Positions 15,158 through 30,052 of a stretch of DNA of 64,000 bases are shown here, one piece after another. The DNA lies in contig CAJNOP010000022.1 of NCBI GenBank assembly GCA_905250075.1, positions 444,612 to 508,611 on the forward strand. Reading direction: 5' to 3'. Below the pieces are notes generated by a model, which made no database searches, was not told the origin of the DNA, and saw only the letters and a program-made list of their open reading frames with translations. The stretch is from Rotaria sp. Silwood1. Its lineage: Eukaryota; Rotifera; Eurotatoria; Philodinida; Philodinidae. Every line of letters begins with the position of its first letter. Positions within the stretch are counted from its first letter, which is position 1. A program made the translations under genes and the position numbers.

Positions 15158-18100
15158 TTATTTTCTTTTCAACATCGCTATGAATTCATCTTCATCACTA
15201 TCTGACTTAGTCGTCGATGGTACACTTGCAGGTGTTTTAGTTGGTGGTGGTTCACTAGTAAATAATTGTGAAAAAGGACTTCTTGCTTGTGCTTTAAATC
15301 TTGGTGTTATTGGTCGACTACTTTCAGCTTCATCAGTTTTTACATTTGTAATTCGTTCCATCTCACTATTAAGTCCATCATCATCGTCATCATCATTTTT
15401 GACATTGGTGATTCGTTCGATCTCACTATTGGGTCCATCATCATTGTCATCATCATCATTATCATTATCACTTAATAATAATGAATCTTTCATAATCGTT
15501 GGCGATGGTGTTACTTCACTGACAACAGCTGATGTTGGTGCTGGTTGTTCAATAGCTAATCTTCGATAAAATGGCGCTGGTACTATTGGTGGTTTTGTTG
15601 TTGGACGAGTTTGCTGTTGATCATTTAACGTTAATAGTGGTGGACCAAATGGATCAACTAATTGAGGAGCTGATGAAAGTGTTGAATTAACACGAATATC
15701 TGTTGCTTGATCACCATATTTATTACGTGTACGAGCCCAATTTGCTTTTATATCAACTTCACGTTGTTTTTCAGATGATGTGATGAAGGTTTTAGTTGTT
15801 GAGACACATACATATTGATCACGATTTAATTGATCAAATCGTTCAATCTATTGTATGAACAAAATAATTAGTGAGCGATGAAACTTCACAAAAGAAAATT
15901 AGATGAAATCAGCTGTATAGAACTTTGTTTCGAAGAGGTATTTGAAGCTACAAAATCTCAATCCAAAAGTCTTTCTAAACATACCTGGATTTTTCAAAAA
16001 CATTAATTAGCTTCTCATTAGCAAAGTAACGAAGTATATAAAAAAAACATGCTCTTATAACTGAATGAGAATTTCAAAGTTGATTGTAAACAATACAAAT
16101 TCTTTTTTACAACCTCTAGAAAATAGATTTTTAGAAAGAAAGTTTTTTTGGAATTCAATCTTGCTGAAAGTTTCATCATAGAGGCGAGTTGTATCGTAGA
16201 ATCTATTGTGCAATTTTCAGATTTGAAATCTTTTTTTTTTTATCAACAAACTTACTAAATGTCCATTTTCATCAAATAATGCTTGAATTGGTTGCATTAA
16301 ATTCCATTTAAATTTAGCATTATCCATTAATTCATTTAAATTACTGCCAAAACATTGTATAGCTGTTTCTTTTGGTTCACCATTTAAATAAACCATAATT
16401 CGTTTCTAAATAAATATTAAAAAAAAATAAACTATTAATTTTCAAAATAAATATAAAATACAATTTTTGAATGTTGTCCAAGACGATCAGTGGCTGCTGA
16501 TGATATAGGTCGTGTTATTTCCGGTTGTTGTGATATACGAATTTCATCCAATGATGTCTTTAAATCAAATAAGAATAATAGAAAAAAAATTGTTTTTTTT
16601 TTCAAAAGCAAAATATTTTACTCGTAATAATTCTACATCATCTTCTTTATCAAGTTCGGCATCCGTTTTTTCGGTCCATTGTCCTTTTTTCAAAACAGGT
16701 TCATTTGGATTTTGTTGAGGAACAAGATCACCTGGTGATTGACTCGATATACGACGTCCTAAATAATATTTCAATAGAAATATAAGAAAAATAATATTGA
16801 GTTAAAACCTTTCATAAGACGTAATGTATGTTTTTCTCTTTCAAAATCATGTTCAACTATTGTACGTTGTTCACGTTGACTAATACGTAGACTTTGTCGT
16901 TGATCAACCTCTATAATCAAATTGTTATAGAAAATAAAATATTTAAATTATTTTGTTTGTTCATTTGTTTTTTTTTTGACAAACTTGTTGGGTGTACAAA
17001 TGGTTCACCAGATGAAACCCATATTTCAATAGGAAATTTTAATAAATAATTCATATCAATGTCAAGTTTTGTTGTTAATGAACTTTGTTTTATTGCTCGT
17101 TTGATATCAGATGCTTTTGGTAAACCTAGATAGCGTTGTTTTGATGGACTTATATCACGTAATTTAGTTGACAATGTTGTTTTTTCTGATTGATTATCAA
17201 CACTTGATCGACGTTTTGAATCAGGATCTATTCAAAATTTATATTAAATATCATCAAAAGAAAGAAAAAGAAACATTGAAATCTTATTTACTTTGTGGTG
17301 GTAAAGGTGTATTTAATTCAACATTATCAAGAAGTGATCCAGCTAAAATAATGATAAGATTGTTTTTTTGTGTTTTATATTTGAATATGTGACAAAAACA
17401 AATTACGTTTTGATTTTGTTAATTCAAGATATCGTTTTTTATAATACTCTTTTGCCCAGTCAATAAGATCTTCAATCGTTAATATAACTGTGCCATCAAT
17501 ACCATAAAGTCGTCGTGCAGCATTTGTTAAACTTAATCGATGAGTAGCTTGATCAAGTAACTAGAATTAAATTTGATTTATTTGGATGTATTCAGTACAT
17601 AGTTAATTTCTTATAAAAAGCTGAGCGAACATTCGATAATATCCAACAGTTCGAATGCGTAAATTCTCAGTCGTAGGATTCTACTAGCCGCTTTCGACTT
17701 CTGAAGTTCTTTTTTGCTGTGACAAATTAGTAATTATATTTTCTTATCTTAGCCTGTTACAAAAGAAGAAAAAATCATGCAAGCCATCAAGTATTCTATC
17801 AACAGCTCAAAAACAATTTGACATTATACAAACTGGAAGAAGACAACGGCGCGAAAAATAAGTTATAGATAGGAACCAACTGAAGAATAAATAGTAGACT
17901 TCACAAAATTGATTGACTGTCGATGATACTCAAACCTGCACTCATGAAAAATGTTTGGCAACTCCAGAAAAGTTTTCAATCTACATTAGGTCTTATCGAA
18001 ATTTTATCACTATAATATGAGCTAGACAATAATACGAACTGCAGAGAAATAGAGAGCACTGTTTTCACGATTCATCCTCTATAGAGCAAAATTTCTTCAT

Positions 18101-21100
18101 GCTTTTTGTTATAAAGAATTAAAATATCTCTGTCATTAATATCGTCTTCAAATAACTGATACTTACACCAATAATACTTGAACCAACTAAAAGTTGTCCT
18201 GGTCTTGTATGTCCATCTCCATTACGATAAGCAAGTAAATGAATAATTTGTATTGGTTTAGCAGCAGCTAATTCTTTAGCAATATTTCGAACACTTGCTT
18301 CTTGTCGTAATCTTTAATTAAAAATGAAAAGAAATATTTAAAAACAACAGAAAAAAAAGAAGCGAAAAAATATACTGTTCGAGTTGTTCTCTTCGTTGCA
18401 AGAGTGTATTTTCAGCTTCATGTTGTGTTAAATCAACTTTATGATTCAAACATTGAAATGGACCATGAAATTTAAGATCATTTCCTAAATGAAAAAAAAA
18501 CAGATAAGAAATTGATATTATATAGAAAGAATATTTTACTTTTTCCAATAGCACAAGTAAATTTTTTATCTGAATCAATTTTAACTAAACGATATTTTCC
18601 ACGCATTGCTTGTGCACAAGCAAGACAAACAGGTACATCTTCTGATTGATCATTTATATTAAGAACCGATGCAATAAATCCCTTAGAAACAAAAACATTT
18701 TACAAACAAAACTATCTAAATAATTATTTATACTTACCGATTGAGATAATGCTTCATAACTAACTGTATATGAACAAATATTTGCTCGATTAGCTGCTGT
18801 TAATTCTAAAAAGAAAAAAAAACTTTTTGATTTCATTTTTTAAACTATGTCATTACCTTTATCGATTGATGTTGAATTAAATGAAAATATAAAACCAAGT
18901 TTTTCATTAAAAGCCCATTTTTGATTAGCACAACCATTCTCTTCATATCGTCTTTGTTGTAATGTTATTGTACAACCAACACAAGAAATATTGACTTCAT
19001 TTGATTCATTTCCTGTACATGATGGAAGTAATACAGTTAAAACCATTGTTGGTCGAGCTTTTGACACTATTAAACTAATATGAAAGAAAGAAAGAAACAA
19101 ACAAACAAAAGATCATTTAAGAAAAAAGAAACAAAATGAAATTTATTTTACAATGGTTTTGATAAATCCATATGATATTCACTTTGATTTTCTTCATCGA
19201 TTGCAAGAAACATCCATCGTTGAAATATATCATCTGGATTACGACGTTTTAATATAACTTCAACAACTTTACTTTCAATTTCTTTAACACCAAAAACTAA
19301 ATTTGAATCATCTGCACATGATATATAACCAGCTGATGATTCCCAATTAAATTTTTGCATTGAAACAGCTGCTGATCTTGGTAATTTTCGAACTGATTTA
19401 GATAATGATAAACTTTAAAAATCAAAACAAGAGTTGTTTTTTTTTCGAGTTAAAAGAAAGTCTATTTAATAAACTTACGTATCTGCTGTTCGGCTAAATG
19501 AATCGCCTAAGTTCTGGTCATCATTACTTAACATAACAACATCATCATCATCTGTTTCTAGATTTAAACTTTTATTAGCAATCTTTTCCCATGGCCAACG
19601 AAATTTTTCTTTCGATTGTCTATCAATTGTTTTATGTGCTCTTTCGTGTGCCGTGCTGCAATTAAAAATTATTTTACAAGTATGAAAAAAAAGCAATCGT
19701 ATCATGTTCTTGTTTTTTTTTTTTTATTGCAATACACACACACAAACACACGCAAAGTTGTGAGAGGGTGTTTTTTTTCTCGGATACATACTGAGGGCTA
19801 AAAATAAATAAAATGATAGGGATAAAAACATGCAGGATAGATGATAAATGATTAATTAGGGAAATGGGAGGGAGAGAAAATACCTTTTCTCTTGTAACTC
19901 TTCGTCAGATTTGTTTAAACTGATAAATTTAATTGTTTGCTTTTTTTACAATCAAAAGAAAACTATTTGAGAATGCTCTTCTTACCTTGGTTCAAGTTCA
20001 GTGGCTGCTTCTTCTATTGGTTCTTCATTTTCAATAACATGTTCAATTAATTCACCATTTTCAACACGATTACGTTGTTTAGCATTTAAGGCACATCTAT
20101 TAAGAATTAATCGAGAATTTTCAATAAAACCTCGTTCTGTTGATATAACATATTCTATAAAAATTAAAACAATTAATAATAAACAAAGTAGAAAAAGACA
20201 CTCATGTACCCTTTGGATTTCTTAAAGAACAATAGAATGCAATCATACGAACATCATTACTTAAATAAGCTAATAATAATCGACGTTGTTGTTCAGCTTT
20301 TGTTAATTCTGGATCAATCCATTGTTCACCACATGTAACATATACATATGAATCACGTTCAATTGATGTTAAATCAAATAATTCTGTACCATGAGTATCA
20401 AATAAACGACGAGCAGCAAATGGTAAATTACAAAGTGTTGTACAAGTTTCCAAAAACTATTGAAAAAATAAACAATAAAATGTTATTTTTTTGAAAGAAA
20501 ATAGATTTTGCAAATAAATACGAACTAATTTTATCTCACGTTGTCGAGCATCAGCCATACGTTTGATTTGTCGATGAGCACGTTGTTCTTTTTCAGGTTT
20601 AGGAATACGTAAACGTCGATACATATCACTTGAAGCTTTTGGTTCAAGAATAAGCTATGAATAAATAAATATTTTAATACATAGAATTGAAAATCATATA
20701 TATATATTAATTACATTTGAAATATCAGGACCAACAACTGGTACGGATTTAGTAAGATCACGTTCTCCATTTTTTAATACCTGTAATCGAATAGGAACAA
20801 CTACAAACAACAAAATACCACTAATCAATCATCATATTTATATATATATATCACTTCTAACATACAAGCTAATGGTGCTTGAGTTGATTTGAGTGATTTA
20901 ATAGGTGGCACATTTGGAAGAAGGCATCCTTCAACAGGCCATTGTAATTCCTAAAAAAAACAAACAGATGAACCGAAATTTTTTGTTACTAAAATGTGAA
21001 CACACATTTTTCTTTCGCCTCATTACGCTAAATACAAAAATATGTTAAATGAAAAATCTCTAACAGACTTTAGTTGTTTGCAAAGAATAATCGATCGGCA

Positions 21101-24100
21101 GAGAAACCATGACTTATTTTTTCTTAGGTTCCAACCGTCGTGGCACAAAATCGATGTTTAGCTGTTAAAAATTTCAACTGCCACTAATCAATACATTGGC
21201 TTAGAACTTTATTTGGTGTCCCCTCGCTTTTCATTTTCGTATTCTATTCTTCTTAATGCAGCATTATTATTATTCTACCTACTGACTTAACTGACAAATA
21301 AGTCTATTGTACATATCCATTATATCTACAGTAGTTTACTTCACGATTAAATTACTTCTTGATTGCTACATTCAGTCAATTACTTCTTGATCTGTTTCAA
21401 TTATTTTTGTTCTCTCTCTGTCTCCCTCGCTTCTATCTCATTAACTTACAGGAATCTTTGCTCCAGTTCCATCAACTGGCCATGTTAAGGCCAATTTATG
21501 CCATAGAGGATTTTCAACTTTTGAATATTTCCAATCACCAATTGTAAAACCTGATATTTGACGAATACCCCAACTAAATGAAATATAAAACTTTGTATTT
21601 AGATTTTCATAGAAGTTTGCTTTTACCGTTGTTGAATAATAAATGGTGAATTTGCTGAACATTTTGAACAAACAGCTAGATATAAAATAAATGGATCATC
21701 GGCATTCACTTGCATTCCTTTTGCAATAAAGCTTTCATCTTCGTCTGATTCTATACTTGCTACACTTGTCAATGCGAGATTTGGATCCAGTTTTGAAACA
21801 ATATAACCATCAGTTGTAAAGTCCCATATTTGATTAGGAGATGAATCTTTTTTACTTCTTAATTGAACACCATAACCATCTAGTGATTTTTGCCCCGTAC
21901 TTTGACTTGCTAATGATTTACCAGATGTCCATGTTAATCGAATATTCTGTTCAGATATAACCGTTAATACTAAAGAATTTATTTGTTTATTATAAATATA
22001 ACCATCCTTAAAATAAAAAGTATTTTATAAACTAATGCAAAGATGAATTATGTTTTCTTTTTACTTTATCGTAACACCATGTTTGTAAATCAATATCAGA
22101 AAAAACTCTTTTTGGTGGTGGTTTATTAGTATTTGATTTTGGTTTTGAATCCGGCAATATAATTTGTTTAATTTTTAATTCCGGATAAATTATTTTTTTA
22201 TTTTTATAAATAAATGTCACATTTGCACTAATACGATCATGTATAGATTTTTGGTTAACTACAATTTTTTCGTCTTCTGTTAAACCCTTTTCAAAATTTA
22301 TTTTTTGAATATCATCAGGAATGGTTTCAGTAGGTTTCCAATCGGCTGCTAATTGTCTTCAAATAAAAAATAAACAATTGTAAACTTGTAAACATATTGT
22401 GAAAGGCATGAAAACTTTGTTTAGATAGACAAAATGTGATTGAATTCAAGACTTTGAAATATATAAGAAATTTAATTGAGTACACAACTTCAAGCTTGAA
22501 GTTGGGTGTTTGTTTCTCAGAATTAATTAAGTAAACTTTTTTGTTGAAGTAGTATAAAAGAATTTGAGATAATATTTATTTTTAATACTGTATGCATGTT
22601 TCATTGATTAACGGAAAGAGAACAAACAAACGTCAAGATCTATAAAATTCCGTGAAGTTTATTTTAAATGACTTATGTTATCATTTCTTTGTATAGTAAA
22701 ACGGTAAAACCTTTCTACGCACAATAACATAAAAACAGTTATTCGCAAATAAACAACTTTGATTAAGTTTGCATTCGTTTTATTTATTTATTTTTTATAA
22801 ATGAATTGCCTAGAATCTATCTAGACTTAAACAAGATTATTCTGATGACGATACGAATGCAATCAAATGAATGATCGCGTCCATGTTTAAAAGTACATCC
22901 AGAAAGGAAAATATTTGTGATTGAATTGATTTTAGTACATCAACCAAAGTTCTCGATTAGAGGAAGAAACAGCTCAGTAGTAGGTCGTCTACTGAGATAT
23001 ATAGTCCTTTGGTTTTATACCTATACATAGTAGCTATCATTTTGACGATACCGATTTAATGAATTGTTCTTATTCGGTTAGTTATAAAAGAAATGAAGAT
23101 CGATTTACAACACTGAATGTTCACTAGCTATAGTGTTAAACATGATGACTATTTGTTACGATAATCAGAAAACGAAGTATACTTTTGTACAGATACGCTG
23201 GTACAGCTTGTTAATAATGATTCATTGTCAAAGAAACTGATTTATTACATGAAGAAGGCAAACAATTACTGAGAAGTTGATAAAAATGAAGATACTGATA
23301 ACAATATAGAAGGTAGACATTAGAAATATCACTTTTCTATGTAGATCAGTTGTCATCTAAGTGAACATTTTTTTGAATTTCAAAAAGCTTATATCACACC
23401 TATTTGCATATGTATATATCTTCTTTCAACTTTTGTATGTATTGAGTTCGATGATCTGTTAGTAATATTATATTTGTTGAGCTCAATTTCAGATTCGAAA
23501 ACAAAAAAGAACTACATCCTTCCATATTTTATGACGCCAATAACAGATAAATATTTGCTTTTCCTTTCAGCCTATCTGAATTATTTTCCATCTAATCAAA
23601 CTTCACCGAAGCTATACAAATACCAAATATTCTTTAAAAAAATCTTCCTTTTACCTGGCTGTTCTTTTTTCATTATTTCCAATAGTTTCATCATCTGATC
23701 GCAATGCCTTCATTATTAATGTTCCACCATTCTTTTCATAAACATCCAAATAATGTAATTCAATAGTTAAACAAGGTTCTAAAACAAAAAAACGAAATTA
23801 GTACAAATTTTTCTCATAGAACGAAGGCTCCTAATGAATACACTGAGCTCAGGACATCTTACTATTGGAGTTGGTCGGTTCCAAACTTTTTGTACCCAAT
23901 TTCTGGAGCGTTTTTGGGAATCGAATGCGGATCTGATTAATTTAAATTTTTGCTGATTCGCAGAAGTGTCAGGACGACGGAGTGATCCTCTTCTCACTGA
24001 AAATCAACGATTTTCTATCTTTTCTTCTTTGAGTACCTCAGAAAACTTTATTGGTTTTTAGTACTCAACTACAAAATTCTTCTAAATTTTCAATCAACCC

Positions 24101-27100
24101 ACATGTTAAAAAAATTTTCATAATAATGCTATAGAAGTTGGACCATGATATAGGCGGATATCTGATTAATACTCATGTACTGAAAGAATTTTTTAGCGAG
24201 CTGTTCAACCAAAATCTTATGGCATACTAGTCACAGGACATTCAAAAAATATCCTGCTAACAACTGGCTCAGTATACGGATATTCGAGAAGGAAATAGTA
24301 GAGACTTCAGTCTTAAAGTCTTGTGAAGTTTTTTGAAAACTGAAAGTCTGATGTTTTCTTTCGCGGACACTTTGAACTCAGTACATTCACTAGAAACGAC
24401 GTTCACAATTATACCATAGGCTGGCCGATAGTCTTCTCCATATGAAATAAATAAATGTTGTTTTTGTTTTAATTGTCCAATAAGTTTTATTTCATTTCCA
24501 GTTATATCAAATACTCGTTTTGGACGTTGTCGTGCAAACATTTCAACTGATGTTTGTAAATATTGAAGAAGATATTCAATCGATGTTTGTAGAGTACTTT
24601 TTGATGGTAGACTACGAAGATTTAAATAAATCATTGGATCAGAGCTATTAACTGATCCGTTTTCATGAATCTAAAGAAAAAAAAAACAAATATTTAAATG
24701 ATATGAAAATGAAACAACAAATAGATTACTATTAAACAAAGAGGATGTCGTCCAACCATTTTATGATGAAATTCAAGTTCTATTATATGATCAATAGGAA
24801 ATTTTGGTCCTAATTCCTAAAAGCAAGAAAAAATTTTCTATGAATTATTTAAGATAAATGAAATACTTTTTCTTCATCTTTAGCTTCTTTAATTTCAGCC
24901 ATTTTAGCTTTATAGAATTTCATTAAATCTTCTGTTTCTTTGATTTTATTTTCTAATGTCTAATCAAAAAATAAAATGAGATTTGAAATTTATTCAATAT
25001 TATTTTACTTGTTTAGCTTCTTTAAGTTCTTTAATTGTCATTGATAAAAGACTTTTATCTTTAATCGATGATTTATCATTGGTTTTATTTTGCTCTCGAT
25101 CTGTACCTTCAGTTGATGAAATTTGTTCATCACCACTTGTTTCATTATCATCATCTTCAATCATTCTTCTTTGTTTATGTGTTTTAATAACAATCCTTAT
25201 TTCTTTATAGTGTTTTTTTAATTTTTTATATTGTAATTGAAATTCTTTATAACGTAATTCAAGATATGTATAAGCACCTGTTGGTCGAAATCTTTCGCCT
25301 TTACTAATCCATAGTGGTCCATAAACATTATCATCATGTACAGTTTTTATTGTACATTCATTTGATTCCAAAACTAAAAATTATTTAATTAGAAAAAAAG
25401 AAAATCAAAGAAAATTTTTTATTGAAATATTTACAAGTTTTAAGTGACTTTTTTTCATCACCACGATAATTAAATACTTTTCTTGCATGTCCTGTTAATT
25501 CTAATTTTTTTGTACATTCTTCAAGAAACTAAAAAAAAAAAAAAAATAATAATCCATTAGACATTGTAATAATAATTCAATAATAAACCTTTTCAAAATT
25601 TTCTTTTAATACAGTATCAATTAACATATAACAAATAGCATCATTGTGACCAAAACCATTCTCAATAATTGTTAAACAAATACTTGTTTTAATTTGTTTA
25701 CTATAATAAACAACAAAAATGATTAACTATGTTTTATAAGTTTAGATGAAATGAAAGTGAAAAGTTTAGGAATTTATATGAACAAAAAATTAGTTCAACG
25801 TATACAAAAAAAGTGATGCACCCTTAGTACGAATATGATAAGATAGAGAGGCTTTAGATCGGTTTGTTCGCAATAGACTTAAGGAATTTGAAACTGTCAA
25901 GCATTAAAAACTTATTGACATAAAAGTTTACATAAACCTCGCCCGAAAATATCCATTCAATTGGAATTTAGTAGACACAACTTAGTCTGTCAATAGATGC
26001 CTAACAGAACTTTTCAAACGGCATCAAAAGAGAAATAAAAGATTGAAGTTCAAGGTTGGTTTCAATTTTCATTATAAAAATATAAAACCACGGACATTCG
26101 GAACTTTCAAGAAGTGTTGTATCATGTAGGAGGACTTAGAAAGAAAGTTGCCGACCACAATAATATGAAAGTATATATTGATCGAGCATGTTCCGCAGAT
26201 GACTTCTTTCTATTGCTAAAACTAAAATATCAATTACATAAAATTAGATTTAACGATAGCAATCGAATATCATTCATACTTCAAGCAGCTTTTAATGACC
26301 TGTCCAAAAAAAGTGATCGTAAACTCTATCTTTATAAATTATTTTAATCGAATGCACCAATGTATTCTTAATGGGGAATGATACTTGGGAAAACAACATT
26401 AAAACCAGTCTTTTGAATATTTATCGCAAGGGCTGACGAAAAAACTTTTGTCGCATAATGGATTATTAATGAAAACACAAAAAAAATATGGTATTTGTCT
26501 TTGACTCTATGGAAATTTCAATAGATTTTATCACAATTTCATGATAAAAATAAACATACTCTAAACGTTTTGAAATAACAGTTTTTGTTGTAAATGATTT
26601 TGGTTTAACAGCATCTGTTTGTAAACCTTTCATAGTCCATGTTGAATTAAGACTATATTCCGTTTGTACTAAAAAAACAGTCATATTTCTTATCTGAATT
26701 ATTTCATTGAAGTAAATATTTACCTTGAATAGATTTAAATGGATCTTTAAAATTTTCTCCACTTGAAACATAATATTCTTGATTTGCTTGTATATCTTCA
26801 ACACGATATATTTCTTGTCCATTTGAATCAAATAGACGCCGAGCAGCTGATGACATATGAAGTTTTTCAGTTGCATATTGTAAAATCTATTTCATATGTA
26901 ACTTCAACATAAAAAAAATTTATTATTTTAAAATATAACTTACTGCATTTAAAGAATTTGCTTTACAATAACAACTTTTATCATGATCACCATTACGATA
27001 TATTGTTATAATAAATGTTTGACCTTTTGAAGATGTTTTATGAACTGATGTTCCTGTACGTTTTTTCTTTGCTGATGAAGGCATACTAAAAAATAGATAG

Positions 27101-27702
27101 ATATTAAAGTTTTTCTTTAATATACATTCGTAATCAAAATATACGTTCGTGTTGGAGCACTTGTTGGACGATTAAATGAATTATTACTATTAGCAAAAAA
27201 TGAACTTAAATCCAAATGATCAACATTTGTACGTTGATAAGCCGAATCAAGTAATTCTTCTCGTGTTCGACCTGTAGATGTTGAACGACGTCGACGACGA
27301 CGTTGTCGTCGTTGTTGTGTTGATGATGATGATGGTCGTGGCAGCATTACTTGAAGAAAATTTGAATGTGGTAACTTTTGTAGGTAAGGTGATATGCCAG
27401 GTTTTGTTGCATTTGATGAAGAACGTGCTGGTATTGCTTGTTGATCATTTTGTAAACGATAAACTCCATCTCTAAGATAATAAAAAAAAAAGAAAAGTTC
27501 AATTACAATAGAAAAAAGAAAAGAAGATAAGAATTCAATGTAAATACTTTGATTGTGATTGGTGACCTGTTGTTATTTCATTTAGATACTCTGTACAAAT
27601 TGTCTCATCATTCATTGTACTATAATATTGATCTTGATCATCAACTGATAGTGATTGATGTAATGGATTCGTAGGAGGCCTAACAGAAACCGACGTTGTC
27701 AT
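15158..27702 (-). CDS. DCDC1: DCDC1-like multi-doublecortin protein with ricin-B type repeats
   Basis: Very large minus-strand gene with about 30 exons, starting MTTSVSVRPPTNPLHQ at 27702 and ending DEDEFIAMLKRK. Doublecortin (DCX) domains bind microtubules. The first (QTFIITIYRNGDHDK, then AARRLFDSNGQEI and YYVSSGENFKDPF) spans about 27060-26750. Others are at about 25690-25440, 24640-24420 (RPKRVFDITGNEI, LFISYGEDYRP), 20820-20200 (AARRLFDTHGTELFDL, VYVTCGEQWIDP), 18290-16980 (HLLAYRNGDGH, AARRLYGIDG) and, C-terminal, 16410-15790 (RIMVYLNGEPKE, QYVCVSTTKTFI). Between DCX3 and DCX5 are beta-trefoil-like stretches with three QxW motifs (NQIWDF near 21830, FQRWMF near 19216, NQKWAF near 18917). 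Repeated DCX plus a ricin-B section is the DCDC1/DCDC5 architecture. Human DCDC5 has been linked to dynein-driven Rab8 transport to the midbody. A Glu/Lys-rich coiled coil (about 25280-24870) precedes DCX3. Exon borders are approximate. Confidence 0.8.
22380..23690 (-). other. Long intron of the DCDC1-like gene
   Basis: A 1.3-kb intron separates the exon beginning QLAADWKPTETIP from the one containing TIELHYLDVYEKNGG. It contains a perfect 20-base palindrome, CAACTTCAAGCTTGAAGTTG, near 22486-22505. No coding or transposon ends were recognised. Confidence 0.4.
23790..24420 (-). other. Long intron of the DCDC1-like gene
   Basis: About 0.6 kb lies between the exon ending SYGEDYRPAYG (donor GTATAA near 24420) and the exon encoding EPCLTIELHYLDVYEK. 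The open frame at 23779-23997 has no recognisable motif. Confidence 0.4.
25700..26560 (-). other. Long intron of the DCDC1-like gene
   Basis: About 0.85 kb between the DCX1 and DCX2 coding exons. A plus-strand open frame at 26114-26347 (MLYHVGGLRKKVADHNN, then AFNDLSKKSDRKLYLYKLF) has no known domain. It may be a remnant of an inserted element or chance. Confidence 0.35.
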
Positions 27703-29034
27703 ATTAACAAAATCTTTAAAATGTTTTTGGTTTCAGTTAAATGATGAATAGTCATAGTTAAAGTTTTAGTTATGACATTATCCTCTATATATATTCACCT
27801 AGCGACCTAAGTTACACAATCATTCATTGAATAATAGTGACCTCTGTGAAAAAAAATTTTTATAGATATAGAAAAGTACGTTTTCATTGTTGAAGTCTAT
27901 CATATCGAAACATTTCTATTTTCTGTTAATTCGAGAAGATTATATCGTACTGATGTGACTCAAACTTAGACAGAAAATCTTTTTATTTACTTATGATTGA
28001 ATAATATCAGTATTAAGAGAAAGTGCATAGTTAATAGTATTGTTATTTTAATAAAATCATTTTCTCGCTCATAGTCATTGAAGAACAATGTCTAATGATT
28101 GCTATCGATTTTAATGTTTTTTTGAAGCTGTTATTCTTACTAATGGACGTTGTCTTGAGTGAAAAACTAAATAGTCTACCATCGATCTAGAAGAAGATGT
28201 CTAATGAATTTTATGATGAACATTATATATATAGATTGTTAAGATGAGTGAATCTTTTTCTACGGGTTTTATTCCTGTAGTGATTTATTCATACATAAGA
28301 GCACAATCATGCAAAATAATTGATCTTTTTTAATTAAAAAAGCCTTTTCCCTAAAAGTATTTAAATTTAATCTAGCATGAAGATTATTTTTATCATGTAG
28401 TTTCCTACAAAATTCTAGCACTCTTGTCTAGTTTTAATCATTTTCGACGATAATATCATTCAAATTCAAATAAGTTCAAAGATTGCTTTGATACAATCGT
28501 GGTATACCAATAATTATTCTCCAACCAGTAATCAATTAGTCAGCAATGTGTACTGCACCTAAAAAATGAAACAAAAGCGGTGCGACCGTGTCTAACGTTC
28601 ACTAAAAAGAAATATTTTCATTAATTTTTTTTCATCTTTATTACTCTGTAATATTTCTTAAAAAATAGTGCTTCATTTCAGAATACTTACCTAAGAACAA
28701 TAACATAATATTGGAAGTACTTAGAAAGAATAATCCATTAGACTAGATGTAACCGAACATATATCTATACTTAAAAGATGTTCGTTACTATCTTAATTTA
28801 TTTGTTAGTTGAATTTTCACAAATTCAAGTTTAAGGTTAATTTGTATTATTATCATCAGAATAAAAGACACTAAACTTTCAGTAAGGTCAATTTGTTAAT
28901 AGGATAATTCTAAACTAACAAAGATTATTCTTTGATTTATGAACTTAATAAATGATTTCAGCATTTGATACACATTTCATTGTTAGAGATTCTTAGCAAT
29001 AGAGTTTAACTGCTTGTATAGTTAGGGCGCAGCT
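27703..29034. other. Spacer upstream of the DCDC1-like gene
   Basis: AT-rich, with no coding blocks. The 5' UTR and promoter of the minus-strand DCDC1-like gene should be at its low-coordinate end. Nothing else is recognised before the hAT-like element. Confidence 0.5.
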
Positions 29035-29042
29035 GTACGGTT

Positions 29043-30052
29043 CAGAGTTGGAACCAGTTCGGCTATTCGGTTCCGGTCCGGACAAGACCGGACAAAAAGT
29101 TACAGCTAGCCGGACAGGGCTGAATTTTTGCCAGTTCATCATTAAAAAATTGTTGCTTGTATCCAAGAATTCCCTCTACTGAAAAAGGTGTTTTTATGAT
29201 ATTTTCACGTCAGAAGAATGTGTTTGCGGAAGACTCCATGAACAGTGTGTCATCCACCTAACGGTAAACAGTTTATTGTTCTCTTCATATCTTTATCGAT
29301 TCCTTTCTCGTGTACTGCTTAATTTAACCTAGATCATATAATTTGTTTTTGTTATTCTACTTAGACAGCTGCCTGAATCACAAAAAATAAATATTTACAC
29401 TGTAGTGCTAGATTTATTGTAAAGTGCCTCTTTTTTCTTGAAATTAAGATGAAAAAAAGAGATTTGATCTGAGTAGCTAACTTGTATAGATATCACGCTC
29501 GAAAACTCCACGTACCTTGCTATAAAATATGATAGTGACAGTTTCATTCCCAAGTTTTAGTTTCTAGTTCCAATTAAGGGTGGCGATGGCCTGTTAACTT
29601 ATTTTAAATTTAAATTTTTGCGAAGTTAAATTTCAGATAAATAAAAATTTTTTAGAGATGAAAATTTAAATTTACTCAAATCCAGTTTAAATCAATCTAA
29701 ATTCAATGTACACCCATTTGATTGGATTTAAATCCAACGAAATGAATTGAAATTGAATTTTATTTGGTTTAAATTGAAGTTATATTGGTTTAAACTAGAT
29801 TTAAATAAATTTGAAAAATATAAATGTATATAAATTCAATTTATTTAAATTTTGGTAAATGTAAGTTGATTATTCCTAATTCGGATTTCTGCACATGAAT
29901 ATTCAATTATTCTTCACCACCATTATATGTGAATACATACTTTTATGGTCGGTTATTTTCGCCGAATTTTTGCCAGTTTGGCTGTGAAATTCATTCGGCC
30001 GGTTGCTGGCCGAACCGGACCGGATAGAAAAAGCTGTCCGATTTCAACTCTG
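29043..30052. mobile_element. hAT-like non-autonomous element, 1,010 bp
   Basis: The left end begins CAGAGTTGGAACCAGTTCGG. The right end, on the opposite strand, begins CAGAGTTGAAATCGGACAG. Both continue into GGTCCGG-containing and (TG)AATTTTTGCCAGTT-type inverted stretches, giving imperfect inverted ends of roughly 100 bp. Flanking 8-bp sequences GTACGGTT (29035-29042) and GTACGGCT (30053-30060) match 7 of 8, as expected for a hAT target-site duplication. The GC-rich ends contrast with a very AT-rich middle made of repeated AAATTTAAA motifs. No transposase reading frame is present. Confidence 0.8.

Noticed and set aside
14991-15569. 192-codon plus-strand open frame rich in Ser and Leu
   Set aside because: It is antisense to the C-terminal exon of the DCDC1-like gene, whose acidic Asp/Glu codons (ATC/TCA repeats on the plus strand) create it.
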